DNA from: Microvelia longipes
Taxonomy: Eukaryota; Arthropoda; Insecta; Hemiptera; Veliidae
Length of the DNA: 64,000 bases
Assembly (NCBI GenBank): GCA_018340805.1
Contig: JACMZG010001913.1
Span: 36,809,476-36,873,475 of the forward strand
Direction of reading: 5' to 3'
Part shown: positions 33,551 to 44,515 of the stretch, piece by piece
Numbering within the stretch: position 1 is the stretch's first letter
How the letters are laid out: each line of letters begins with the position of its first letter
Made by a program: the position numbers and the translations under genes
The notes under the pieces: model-generated
The model's input: the letters and a program-made list of their open reading frames with translations, nothing else
What the model was told of the DNA's origin: nothing
The model's database searches: none

Positions 33551-35328
33551 AAGATCAGAGGCAAAATATAATCGATTCCACCCACAGCCCTTCTCATATG
33601 TAGAATTTTACAATGGAAAATCTTTAATAAAACAATTTTAAACAATCTCACAAATCGTAAGGAATAAAGCACACCGGCAAGCCTCCTAAAAATTTAAACC
33701 AAATACTCAACATATTTTTCATGGCTCATTTATATAACAACTCTCTTAAAAAAATACATGAAAAGATGATTAACAAGGCACTTAAAAATACATAAAAGGA
33801 AAAATTCAAACCAAGGTCCTCTAAAGAGAGCTTTATTAAAATACAAACTAGTGAAGTGAATTCACCTTATAAATTGTTAAAAGCCTATTCTCTTTGATTC
33901 GTCAAGCCTTTATAAGTAATCTTCTTACGTTTAAAATAATACCCAGAGTAGAAGATTTTAAATGATTTTTAACAAATGGCAATTTCCTTTAATGCTATTT
34001 AAAACACTAAAGCATATTTTATGGACGCTTGACAGGATCAAACGGTTAGTCAGTGTTGCGCTGCAATACGTTTAGATAGATTAGTAGTCAAATGAAAATA
34101 AAAGATGGAATAAAATTAGTGAAGCGATTAGTGGAAGATATCTTTGTTATAAAGGGGAAGATTATTATTATTATTAGAATAGAGAATTCGCACATTTTTT
34201 TTATTGCATTATCTTTAAGTACGTCTTATAAAAGAACGCCCTGTAAAATATTAGAATGAAAAAACTTATACTTTTGATGTAAACAAAAAAATATCTTTAA
34301 ACTTGTTCTTTTGGCGGGAATACGGCCTCGACTGCTTGTGTGACGTCAGACGTAAGAACACCGCCGTGTAGTACAATATTTGCCAGAGCAACACTCATAA
34401 GAGTTTATTCTATACTGTCAACATGATGATACTGACAGCTGTAGTTATCACGTTCCTTAGGCAATATATTACCTGGAACACGGAATTGTTTTGTTTTAAT
34501 CTGCTTTACATTCTATTGAACTGTAACCAACTGTAACCTTACGATATTTCTACTAAAATTCCCATCTGAACCTTAAACGATCCAACCTTTACAACGTTCT
34601 GTTTTCACCCCACTCTCTCACCTATTCCCCCTCTCATCTTCTTTAAATGCTAATTTCCGACTATTTAAAATTAAATAAATATTATTTTACAGCTTAATAT
34701 ATTTTAAACACATTTAATCATTTTGTGAGTAAAACAAAATTTTATGGAAAAATTGAAATAACTTAAAAAATAAAATAGCTAAAATTGGAATAAATGCGCA
34801 TGCATCTTTTAGGATGTACGGATTTTTTTTTACTTATTTTTATTGATACATTTTTTTATGTAAATGTTAATTTTCACGATATAATGTTTTATTTTTTTTA
34901 GTGTTTTTGTACTTTGATAAGTACGAGATAATATAATGAATTTGTATTAAATTCTGTGAAATAAATGTTACAATAATTTAGTTAAAGAAAAAGAGAACTA
35001 TATAAAGGTAAACCACATGTTCATTAGGTTTTGAAAAACATACAGACGACAGTGTATTGCCTTGAAGGGAAAAAAAATATCACACGTAAAAATGAACTAA
35101 GTTAAGTAGTACTCACGAAAAAAAAGTTTAATTAGCCGCTCGTTTTAAGTAATTTAAGAAACCTACTACTTAAAGATTAAACACTTAGACCTCTATTGGA
35201 TGTGACAGAACGTATTTCATACACAAATTATTACCATTTTTTTTACTAAAATGTACAATGAAATGCAATAAAAACAAAAATTTTGAGAACCCAAAATAGT
35301 TTGTTTACATTCACACAGATAAAACAAT
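33551..35328. other. No recognised feature
   Basis: TGACGTCA at 34341 in a GC-richer patch (34310-34400). Otherwise AT-rich. Confidence 0.4.
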
Positions 35329-35397
35329 ATGGCTGCGCCCATAGGGAAATTTAAGCCAACTCCTTGGTGGACAAAATATGAACCATGCCAGGTCTGA
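35329..35397 (+). CDS. Possible first coding exon (22 codons)
   Basis: ATGGCTGCGCCC opens MAAPIGKFKPTPWWTKYEPC, in a patch richer in GC than its surroundings, with an A-rich leader before the ATG. A GT follows the 21st codon (CAG|GTCTGA), a weak donor. No protein family recognised; may be chance. Confidence 0.2.
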   Translation: MAAPIGKFKPTPWWTKYEPCQV

Positions 35398-36485
35398 CAG
35401 AAATCGCGTTTATTTCCCTACTTGGTTTTTATATTACTTTACCAAGAACATATTAATGATTATGAAAATTAAAATTCATATTAAAATATAAATTTAAATA
35501 TCTTATATATTAGGCGATGCTTGAAAAAGGTAAAAATTTAATAACAGGAGACGAACAATGTTTTAAATAGTTTTTGTCATCTTGACTCGAATAGGACCGC
35601 TTTTAGCAAAAACGGAACATTTTAAGTGACTGAAATAGGAAAATCCTAATTATGACGCCATTTTATAACGCCATTAACACAAAGCAGTATAGAAATTAAA
35701 CGGGTGTCCAAAAATGTTATATTATTGGACTTTTTAAATTAAATGAGATCGGTGTTAGCTCGATCCAACTTATAAAAGCATAAGAAACCGAAAATCAATG
35801 GCCTAATCTCAAAAGGTATGTTTTAGTTAACCTCAGAACTGATGTTAAAGTAACATGAACATTAAAACAGTAACATCAACATTAAATTACGCAGTAGTCA
35901 TTTAAGGATTTGCATATTCTAAGGACGAGCGAAGCGAGTACAAAGTAGGGAGGAAAAGAGGAGTGAATCCGATGTAATGAGGAAAATTTCCGATGTATCC
36001 CTTACTTGATATTTGGAATTATGTTAATACCACGAGTCATACATCTTAATTTAATAGATAGAGAGACACATAAACATTTTAATGTAAATTTTAAGTTATT
36101 TTGGGAACTGGAGACCTAAACTATGTTGGTTTAGTAGACTATGTTAGTCTTAGGAGGCATCAATAACTATAGACACATCGTTAGTCGATATGTTATTCTA
36201 TTCTATGTTTCTGACCATGATGTCTGAATTAATAACAGAAAATAAATCCAATCCTTATATCCCTAACAATTACTTGTTTAATTGGTCAAAATGTCATGGA
36301 TACATTAGAATTAAAATAACATCTAAAATAATAGCTATTAGGGTTTAAGTAAAATTTAATGTCGGAAAGGCTAGAGGAAGAACGACGGTTTCCTAGAAGG
36401 GAGATTTTGGGAAACATAATGACATTCAAAATTAAGATATGTTTTTCTATTGTCTAAAATAACATAGACCAAGAATAACTGATAG
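35398..36485. other. Unassigned, with an F1 fragment at 35920-35995
   Basis: 'aaggacgagcgaagcgagta' at 35919 and 'gtgaatccgatgtaatgagg' mark the F1 right end. A 33-codon frame at 36359 (MSERLEEERRFPRREIL) lacks support. Confidence 0.45.
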
Positions 36486-36489
36486 ATAT

Positions 36490-36690
36490 ATTAACTTTCC
36501 TCATTTATACCGTAGTATATAGGAAAATTGTGTTAGCAAAAAAATTCGATACCGGGATGAACCGGAATTATCAGTTCAGGTTTAAGACCTCCTGGTGGTT
36601 TTTACAATGTTGTCTGTCTGTCTGTATGTGTGTGTGCGTGAGTGGGTGTGTCAGTTACAATCGTAGCTCCTAGTATATTTATCTAGTTAC
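36490..36690 (+). repeat. F1 fragment, left end
   Basis: 'cctcatttataccgtagtat', 'gataccgggatga', 'agacctcctggtgg' and the TG-rich run in order. Confidence 0.8.
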
Positions 36691-36719
36691 TCAACTGTCT
36701 ATAGAATATTACATTGTAT

Positions 36720-37110
36720 TGTTCTGAAGGCAGCCATACTTGCAAAGCAGGAAGTATTATAAATTACGTATAGCCTCGCAAAAGACTTGCCAACAGAAAC
36801 ATAGTCAAACTATACTGTCAAAAGATATCAATTACCTTAAATTGTAGTGAACCATGTCCTCTTTGCAACAATTATTCTGATTCTCTTGAACACTTTGCTT
36901 TACAGTGTAATAGTCTTAGAGATCTCAGACTAAAATATCTTAGCTCTACTTAAACTAGTCAAAACTTATTCTGTTCTCTATGCGAACTTAATGATGCAAA
37001 TCTACACCAGCTATATTTGTTCTGTTCACGCTATGAGAGAAGGTCTAGTAACCCTTCATTACGCCTCTAAATTTACGCCAATATTTTTTTACTACGCTGT
37101 GGAATGTTTT
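36720..37110 (+). pseudogene. LINE C-terminal zinc-knuckle fragment
   Basis: The frame around 36846 reads CSEPCPLCNNY followed by SDSLEHFALQC, a C-x2-C-x8-H-x4-C cluster like those at the C-terminus of many non-LTR retrotransposon proteins, then a stop near 36954. Upstream pieces are frameshifted. The likely 3' end of this element is the (ATT)n tail at about 37903-37916, after an inserted inverted-repeat element. Confidence 0.55.
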
Positions 37111-37159
37111 TAATAAACACCATCAACTCCGTCTTTTCCACAAGATATTTACTTTATTA

Positions 37160-37199
37160 AGGCAGAACCGGCTTTCAGCTTACGCCATCATCAGTGCCT
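37160..37199 (-). ncRNA. Hammerhead-like motif, left arm
   Basis: Minus strand: AGGCA, CTGATGA, short stem around GTAA, GAAA, a 3-bp stem AGC/GTT, C, then TGCCT. Same layout as at 37649-37688. Confidence 0.5.
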
Positions 37200-37648
37200 A
37201 ACATAGCAATACAAACATATATAACAAAATACATCCAATAAATAAAAATAAATAAAAGTTAATCACAAACGCAAAAAAAGCATACCGGAAAGATATCGAG
37301 CCGTCAACTGTCCAGGACCCTGTTAAGAGTTTGGAGACGACTGACCTCTTATTGACCTTGTCTATTAAGGGATACAAGATAGCTGAGTCCCCGCCTTCAT
37401 TTTTCTTGTTAAGTGAATTTTCAGGTTTTTTTTATATTGTAGTCTACGTATTTCAAGATTTTCCTGCGAGTTCAACTTTACTCCTTTAGGGGCAAAATGT
37501 AGAAATAAAACTTCGTGGGGGTATTTTTATCTGTAATATGCTGATAAAAACTTGACGTAACGTAACGTAAACTTTTTTACGTTTGTGATTAACTTTTATT
37601 TATTTTTTATTTATTGGATGTATTTGTATAATAATTTGTATTGCTATT

Positions 37649-37688
37649 AGGCACTGATGATGGCGTAAGCTGAAAAGCCGTTCTGCCT
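37649..37688 (+). ncRNA. Hammerhead-like motif, right arm
   Basis: AGGCA (stem I), CTGATGA, GGC-GTAA-GCT (stem II), GAAA, then TGCCT closing stem I. One base has been lost next to the expected cleavage triplet compared with the left arm. Confidence 0.45.
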
Positions 37689-37736
37689 TAAAAAGTAAAT
37701 ATCTTGTGGAAAAGACGGAGTTGATGGTTTTTATTA

Positions 37737-37916
37737 GCTTATTTATTATTTTTTTTATGTATTTCATTTATCAAGGCAAGTTGCATTAATTATTATTTAT
37801 TCTAACTCAAGAGGACTTGTTTAATTTTTTTTAACTACGTTTTTTGTATTTATTGCATATGATACTTTGTAAAAACTATAAGTTCTATACAAATAAAGAG
37901 TATTATTATTATTATA
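37737..37916 (+). repeat. LINE 3' end with (ATT)n tail
   Basis: 'ttctatacaaataaagag' followed by (TAT)n at 37900-37916 is a typical non-LTR 3' end. It probably continues the LINE fragment at 36.7-37.1 kb. Confidence 0.5.
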
Positions 37917-38200
37917 TTTATTCTAGAGAGTTGAACCATTGCACGAACGTCTGTTATAGGTGTAGTTAAGCTGTTTGAAAAAATTTTAAAGACGTCCCTA
38001 ACCCACAATAACGATAAAAATTTGAACAATAATAAAACACGGAAAAATTATGCGAACAATTTGAGATTTATGACGCATGTAGCCATGTATAAGACCAACT
38101 TATGTGCCTAGGCTCATTTTATTATCAGCATTAGTTCAATTTTTTATCAAAAATTGAAAAGCTATCAAAAAACTACTTATCAAAAATAGTTTGATAAGTT
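37917..38200 (+). repeat. F1 fragment, interior
   Basis: 'ccctaacccacaataacga', 'gtagccatgtataagaccaa' and 'attatcagcattagttcaat' match F1 interiors. Confidence 0.7.
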
Positions 38201-38202
38201 AA

Positions 38203-38420
38203 TGGTCATCTATTTGGTGGCTCACTGGAAGAGTACTAGCAGTACGACCGGGAGGTTGAAGATTATCCTTTGATGTAAAGGATAATTTTAAATGATAATG
38301 ATTTTAAAATGACAATATACATATGTATATACATAATGTATTTTAAAACCTATTTTTTTAAGATGAGGGACCTCCGAAACGGCTAGTAGATTGATTCCCG
38401 GGACCCAATTCCTACCATAT
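38203..38420 (+). repeat. tRNA-like repeat pieces
   Basis: 'ggtggctcactggaagagta' with a weak B box at about 38251, then 'gagggacctccgaaacgg' as at 7513. Degenerate; function as Pol III promoters unlikely. Confidence 0.4.
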
Positions 38421-38427
38421 AAGTCAC

Positions 38428-38901
38428 ATATCATTGATAAGAGGGCACAAATGAGACTGATATTTGTTTTACGATACTATATTTCACCCATACCTGGGCA
38501 TATTCATGTAAAAGTAACAACCGTTAGGATATTCTAACTACGTTATAGAAGTAGATCAAATGATAAGCAAAAAGGAAAGGAATGAATTGGATTCCTTTCC
38601 TTTTTGCTTATCATTCCCAGTTAAACATTGTAAATTAATTAATTTATTTTTTTCTATTAATTAAATTTGTAATTTAATAATTATGTGTGATAATTGTGTT
38701 AGTTAGTGCATGATAGTAATGCATTTTGATTTTTTTCAACTCTTAGTAACTTATTTGCTCTTTGATTTTATTCACTTGATCTACTTCATAACGTAGTTAG
38801 AATATCCTAACGGTGTTACTTTACATGAATATGCCAGGTATGGGTGAAATATGTATCGTAAAACAAATATCAGTCTCATTTGTCCCTCTTATCATGATAT
38901 C
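38428..38901. mobile_element. MITE with ~140-bp terminal inverted repeats and an inner hairpin
   Basis: The left arm (from ATATCATTGATAAGAGGG) pairs with the right arm ending CCTCTTATCATGATATC. Pairing continues through 'tttcacccatacctgg' and 'cgttaggatattctaacta'. A second hairpin, TGATAAGCAAAAAGGAAAGG and complement, lies at about 38560-38612. No open frame. Confidence 0.85.
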
Positions 38902-39290
38902 AAAATACATGGAGACCAATACCTCAATCTATACATATAAGTCACTTCATTAGCGAAATTCCCAAAAATTTTTTAAAGTTGAACTTAACCCTATGCTTAA
39001 AAAAATGCATTATTCAATGGTCTAGAATTGAAAGAAAAAAAAGAAGGGTTCATAAAATGTTTAATAATCGTAAAAAATTTACTTTTTCTTATGATTTCCC
39101 AAGTGGTTTGAACATTTTTTCTAGTGGATCTCTGAAAAATATTCAAGCTTTTTTTTAATTTAAAAATTAATAATAATATATTTTTTTACTTTTAGAAATT
39201 TCTTCCAGGAAATAAAGGCTTATTTATATATTTCGTTAAATGAAAACATAAAGTCCAAGTAGAAAATATTTTTTCTGAGTTAAATAAATT
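38902..39290. other. No recognised feature
   Basis: AT-rich spacer. Confidence 0.4.
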
Positions 39291-39294
39291 TTAA

Positions 39295-39840
39295 ATAAGA
39301 ACAAGCTACTAAATATAAAATTAGGCTTGATCACCTCATAAATCAAATTATGAGAAACACACCCGCCCTCGACCAGAGGCAGACAGAAATAGAGAACTTG
39401 TAATTTTAAAGCAAATAGCTGTAAACAATGGTTATTATAAGAAAATAATTTACCAACAATATAAACACAAGCTAATTAATATGGAACTGAGCATCTCTAC
39501 TTCATTAATTATGAGCTCTACATCCGCTTCCCAGTCCTACATCCCGCATTTTAAATTTAAAGTATTATCATTTTATCTAAAAACAAGCTACTAAATACGA
39601 AACTAAGCTTCACTCATTTCACACGAGCATACCGATTCAATGACATAGGCAGGTTTAGACAAAGGACTTAACAGTATAGAGCAAATATCTGTTAACAAGA
39701 GGTATGATAAAATAATTGACCAACAATCTAAATCAAACACTAAATTTAAGATTTAATACATTATTTATCATACGATCAGATACAACTTCGCTTCCTGGCC
39801 TGAATTTCAAATATTACAACAACTGTGCTGGCCGCAGATA
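39295..39840 (+). repeat. Diverged tandem duplication, ~285-bp unit
   Basis: 'acaagctactaaatataaaa' at about 39301 recurs as 'acaagctactaaatacgaaa' at about 39583. Each is followed in order by a '..gacagaaatagag' / '..gacaaagga' block, 'gcaaatagctgt' / 'gcaaatatctgt' and 'ccaacaat.taaa'. Confidence 0.7.
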
Positions 39841-39989
39841 TAATTTAAGTCCATTAAAACTCAGAACCTTTTACTACCAATTTTAAGAATTGCATTTAAA
39901 ATCCTTGGTGGCCGATTAGTTGCCTTTAATTTGCCTAAATTTATACTAGTTCATCATAATGTGAGGATAGATTTTTTTTTCAAATTATT

Positions 39990-40262
39990 TTAGTCAATTT
40001 GCTTGTTCCTTATGTACAAAAAAAAGGTGCGGGGCCCCCCGGAACTTTTCTTGTGTCTCGAATTCACATCCCCGACTTTAGACCCGCAACGCAAAGAAGC
40101 GAGGGTTTCATTAAAGAAAATTTGCTAAAAAAAATAGGGTTAAAAATCCTTTGCCGGAGAAAAGATTTGAACCAATTATTTTTATGATGCTGATTTGTTA
40201 AAACCGGTCCAGAGTCGATACAAGTCGAATTGTTTTTCGGAATGCGTGTTTTCGTGCTTAAC
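39990..40262. repeat. F2-related fragment before (TA)n
   Basis: Holds 'gattttgaacca'-like tRNA-style wording, 'accggtccagagtcgatac' and 'ggaatgcgtgttttcgtgct', the F2 and 147-bp-unit vocabulary. Open frames at 39999-40187 and 40064-40387 are not supported. Confidence 0.5.
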
Positions 40263-40294
40263 GGATATATATATATATATATAATATATATAAT

Positions 40295-40347
<53 letters not shown>

Positions 40348-40349
40348 TA
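40263..40349. repeat. (TA)n tract
   Basis: Simple sequence. Confidence 0.95.
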
Positions 40350-40469
40350 AAAGCCAAACGGTATTTACTCCTCATTCCTCCTATCAACTTTGTTATTCCA
40401 AAAAGCTTATAAGGGTCATTTTTATGATGAAAATTTGCTAAAAATTAAGTAATGCGAAACAAGAAATCA

Positions 40470-40510
40470 AATAGTCCTAAAGAAATTCGCCCAGTTCGCA
40501 CTCTCCCGCG
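40470..40510 (+). repeat. F2 fragment
   Basis: 'aagaaattcgcccagttcgc' followed by a mutated GGACCACCGCG block. Confidence 0.5.
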
Positions 40511-40930
40511 GCAAAGTATTATTTAATAAAAGTTTTTAAAAAATTAAATCCCAGATTAAAGCAGTGTAAAAGATGGTTAAGTAAGGGATATAATAGGGAC
40601 ATAATGCTGCACCGTGCTTTCTACACCAAGCACTGTACTTTATCTAAGCAACTAAAGCGTCACGTTCCCTCCAAATTATATCTTCTTCCTTTAACTTGCA
40701 TATTTTACTAAAAATGTATATTCAAGATATAATAAAATTTATTTTATAATAAACTATGTTGTTCTCTCACACGAAGTTAAATATACCGGAGAGAAGAGAA
40801 CATGCTTATTTAATTGAGGTTTAATTTAATATATGATGCAAGAAGTGACATTAATCTTAAAGATAATTATTCAGAAAGTTTTTATAGTAATTACGTCAGC
40901 AATTAAACTATAATTAGTATTAGCTTTTAT
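40511..40930. other. No recognised feature
   Basis: AT-rich spacer; nothing identified. Confidence 0.4.
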
Positions 40931-41412
40931 AGAGGAGGGTCCGATAAAGCAGTGGTTAGCACGTGCATCTGCCACCCAGACAGTCCGGGTTCGATCTCCG
41001 TCGGGACCTCTTAGGATTTTCATGCGAGGGATAGAGATCCTTTCACGTGGAGTCCTTCGAAAGGGACGTTAAGCCGGTGGTTCCGAGCACGTGCGATGTT
41101 AGGTACTGGTAAAAGTTCCTTAACTCTAATGAATCTGGGTTGAGGCCAAATTTAGGGCCCTTAATAGCAGTTTATATAATTTGTTTCTGCCTTATGGTTT
41201 TGAGAGCAGGAAAGCCTGGTCTGGCAGTGGGGCACGTGTTGCTTCAGTTGAATCTAAAGAGACTTAGAGTGAAATCACGGCTTCTCTGTAGATTAGACGT
41301 AAAATGCCTGCACCACGATGCCAAGGTAAAACATTATCTTCTATCAAAGGGAGTCGGCAAAAAGGGCCCAACAACGCGGCCTACTTGCTAGGTGATCTAT
41401 CACCTCTCCCTA
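40931..41412 (+). mobile_element. SINE-B, near full-length
   Basis: tRNA-like head: GGTCCGATAAAGCAGTGG, a GGGTTCGATCTCC B box, and a closing CGGGACC that pairs with the first seven bases like an acceptor stem. The body has GACGTTAAGCCGGTGG and 'ggtaaaagttccttaact', shared with the copy at 33.3 kb. The 3' part ('ggcctacttgctagg') is shared with 55.44 kb. The open frame at 41140-41391 is part of the SINE. Confidence 0.8.
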
Positions 41413-42314
41413 ATTACTTTCAAACGCTTCTTGGATCGAATTGAAACTTGGTACAAAAATCAACCTTAAATAATGAAAATAAGGTAAATAATATTTATCT
41501 AAATTATTTAACACTAAAAATACAAATATACGACAGTAGTTTTTCGCACAAATATTTGTTGTTAGGGCATGTCTTGTCTGAAAGGAAGGTCGAGTCTGCT
41601 AACAATATTCGATAGCATTTTAGCTTTATGATTTTATGTAATTGACAAAGAAAATATTTTATGTTATCTATGTATAAGAGCGATCATAAACTATTATAGA
41701 AAAATAACCACCTCTACAATGAAAACGTTTGTCAAATTTGAAGGGTAAGAGAAACATCATCAAGAGAACGTCAAGAAACTAAAACTGACAATGACTAATG
41801 GAAACATGAAATTCGATATAATGCAGCATAGAGCTCTCTTCTACGTTTCATTGTGTCCCCCTGCAATGATAATCGACATTTTTCAATAATCTTTACAGTT
41901 GAATAAAGATACAATGTTTCATAAAATACAAACATTGAGCACGTGTTCACAATACACTTCAAATAAAAAGGCCAAATCATGTATTAGCACGGCTTGATCC
42001 ATATTACTTTGGATGTAGTTTTTAGATTCCAGATGTGTTCATTCTACTTTCTTTGTATAAAAAAATTGGTGAAATATAAAAATAATAGTAGAATGAATCA
42101 ATATTCTGACAAAAGAAATCTGATAAAACTTCTTAATTAAAAAAGTCCTGAATAGAAAGCAAACAAAGAATCTGATTTTAAATCTTTCTTCTTTTATTTT
42201 TTTGTTAATTGTATAAATTGAGTATAGAGTAACTCCGTACTTGTTCTCTTATGATTTAAATGTGTTACCGAATACCTTAGCTTTCGACATTGGATTAAAA
42301 ATGCATAGCTTTAG
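41413..42314. other. No recognised feature
   Basis: AT-rich; no repeat recognised. Confidence 0.4.
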
Positions 42315-42475
42315 GTATTAGATTCAATATTCATTGGTTTGGTAGGTGTCAAGGTGTAGATAATCAAAATATATACTCTGACCCACGGACTTGCGAACGG
42401 GGCCTTGACTTAACGGAGGGTTATAAAGGATGCTTTAGACTGGCCACAAACGCTCCTCTTGCCGTAGTCTACAAA
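42315..42475 (+). CDS. Candidate internal exon, Cys-containing, unassigned
   Basis: An AG acceptor (gctttag) at 42314 and a strong donor (AAA|GTAAGA) at 42476 bound 161 bases open in one frame: two bases plus 53 codons, so intron phases 1 and 0. The peptide contains HWFGRCQGVDNQ, YSDPRTCERGLDLTEGY and KGCFRLATNAPLAVVYK, with three cysteines. Base composition is clearly richer in GC than the flanks, and codon use looks normal. Cysteine spacing suggests a small extracellular domain, possibly three-finger type (Ly6 or TGF-beta receptor ectodomain), but I do not recognise the family. The acceptor lacks a strong polypyrimidine tract. No neighbouring exon was found, so this may be a lone exon of a host gene or a pseudogene piece. 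Confidence 0.4.
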
Positions 42476-43620
42476 GTAAGAAGGGTTACTCTGTAGACTC
42501 CTACATCAGAAATGGCTGGTAAATGAAGATCATAGGAGATATGATACCGCTATATATATAGTTGAATAAAGCAGATGTAGGATGAAAACAACAGACAAAA
42601 GTAGAACTAATCGGATGCTGACGATAGAGAGTAGAAGGTAGACACACACACAAAAAAGGAATATGAAGGGAATGCTCCACCTGAATTCACTGGCCGAAAA
42701 CGCCAAAAACGATTTGATCCCAGAAATATCTAAAGAAAGATACGAACTTAAAACAACAGTCGTAGATAAAGTTTGATGGCATGGGAGTAAACGTACAGTG
42801 AACTTCACGTGTGGTGTTACAAGCTTCGCTTCGCTCGGGCTTTAAATCCACACGTCGATGAAAAGTTCCGTTTTTCTCACTAGTGGCATAATGCACAATT
42901 AGTGCATTTTCTTTGAAAGTTCAGATGACTTAAAAAGAGTAACTGATTAAAATTTAACGCAAAAACATAGAGTTAAAAAAAGACTGTCAAGCAAATCTAG
43001 CACTCCAAAGAAAATTGGCCCGGTTGGCAGACCCCCTCTCCAAATATTTTCAGGATCAATACAAATATAAAACATAAATAATATGTTCTAAATTTTCTTT
43101 TATGTGTTATATTACAATATATTTCTACAATAAAGAGCTAAAACACAATAACACAGCATCTTGAGCTCTCCATTAGCTTTTATTTCTAATTTATAGAAGG
43201 AATTATCTTTTATTATCAGTTAAAAAATAATGAAGCACTTCTCAAGAGTACATAATATAAAAAAATACCTTAAAATTTATATCCTCTATTATACCAGTTT
43301 AAGTCTTACCGTACATAACTAAAATTTTAAACGAGCTTAACATAAAGAAATCCAGATACTTAAAAAAATACGCAGGACATAAAATATAACTTGGTAAAAG
43401 AAATTGCTTAAGGTAAAAAATTAGGTACGAAAATTCCATTCGTTTTATGTAATTCGCTACGCTCAGGTCCTTAGAACTTCGGTCTTGCGTCGTTTTGTCC
43501 TTAAAATATGAGAAATGCCCATGTTATAGGATATCTTTTAACTCGCTTTTCATCAGACTGAATTGATTAATTTTGACTCCGCGGTCCCCAATCCAGGTAT
43601 TGACTTCGCTCGATGCTGCT
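42476..43620. other. Unassigned, with an F2 fragment at 42995-43045
   Basis: 'ccaaagaaaattggcccgg' and 'ggcagaccccctctcc' are degenerate F2. A 42-codon stretch ending at about 42772 (NSLAENAKNDLIPEISKERY) is protein-like but lacks splice signals. (AC)5 at 42641-42652. Confidence 0.4.
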
Positions 43621-43625
43621 TATTT

Positions 43626-44515
43626 TTTTTTTTTTAATTTTCCGGTGGAAATATTTTCAAGGCACTTAGACTTCTGATGTGGGTCCATTGTACCTATTCT
43701 GGACAGGATATTATTTATAGTAATGTTATTATGAAATAAGAAATACTAATAAAATATTTGAAAATAGAAAGATAGCATAATATGAAGATAATTGTGAATA
43801 ATTGATATATAATTGATATCATATATATGATTATATTAGAGTCACTTATTGCGTTTCCCCCATTCGCTTAAAAATCAAATAGGAGCGACAGAAACTTATT
43901 AACTTGGTAATTTCTATTTTATTTAGCTGGTCAGAAGAAATGGAAAATAAGTTGAAATCCAGCCAACATTGTGTGTTGAGACCAGGACATGAACCAATGA
44001 GATGAGATGGTGTTTCATCTTCGTTACAAAATCTGCAAAGTGAGCTATTCACTAGACCCATTTGATTTAAATGTCTGTTGAGTCTGCAGTGTCCTGTAAG
44101 AACTCCAGTAATTTCGTGACAAGTTCCCTTGCTTAGCGACAATATAATCTTAGTGCGTTTTTGAGAAGAACCATAAAGCATAAGCTTAGATTGTCTCATC
44201 CCAATAGAACTACGCCACTCAACACAAAAGGCATTGCTAAGCAACTACTGCAGGTAGACTTTATAAGACATTTTGGGACGCCAATAATAGGTTCAGGGCT
44301 TATGGGCTATCCGCCAAATCCAGAACGAGCCAGTCTGTCAGCAATTTTATTGCCTTCAATTCCACAATTTCCTGGTACGCAAATGATTTTACCTGCTTTT
44401 GAAGGCCAAGCTTATTAAGTGTCAATTTGAATTCTGTTACCAGTTTAGAATTACTCTTCAAGTTGATAAGAGCTTTTAATGCTGCTTTACTGTCCGTGTA
44501 TAATGCTTTACATTA
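43626..44515 (-). pseudogene. LINE remnant: RNase H and C-terminal knuckle, poly(A) end
   Basis: Minus strand. The first pieces encode an RNase H domain (LYTDSKAALKAL near 44505, then GIEGNKIADRLARSG near 44330-44375). After a frameshift, a 132-codon frame (43846-44244) follows with TGHCRLNRHLNQMGLV and the knuckle CRFC-x10-H-x4-C. A 3' UTR ends in a poly(A) tail, seen as T12 at 43626. This order fits the RNase H-bearing LINE groups (I/R1/Loa-like). RT and upstream parts are absent, so the copy is 5'-truncated and dead. Confidence 0.8.

Larger units (their letters stand above)
37111..37736. mobile_element. Inverted-repeat element with hammerhead-like arms
   Basis: Arms 37111-37279 and 37571-37736 are reverse complements (about 165 bp). 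Each carries a hammerhead-like motif. The 290-bp centre has a minus-strand open stretch of about 75 codons (about 37520 to 37290; includes HFAPKGVKLNSQENLEIRR). This fits a heavily truncated Penelope-like element with inverted terminal repeats. It sits inside a LINE remnant. Confidence 0.65.

Noticed and set aside
42663..42775. Protein-like 37-codon stretch NSLAENAKNDLIPEISKERY...
   Set aside because: Bounded by stops without an acceptor; on present evidence indistinguishable from chance.
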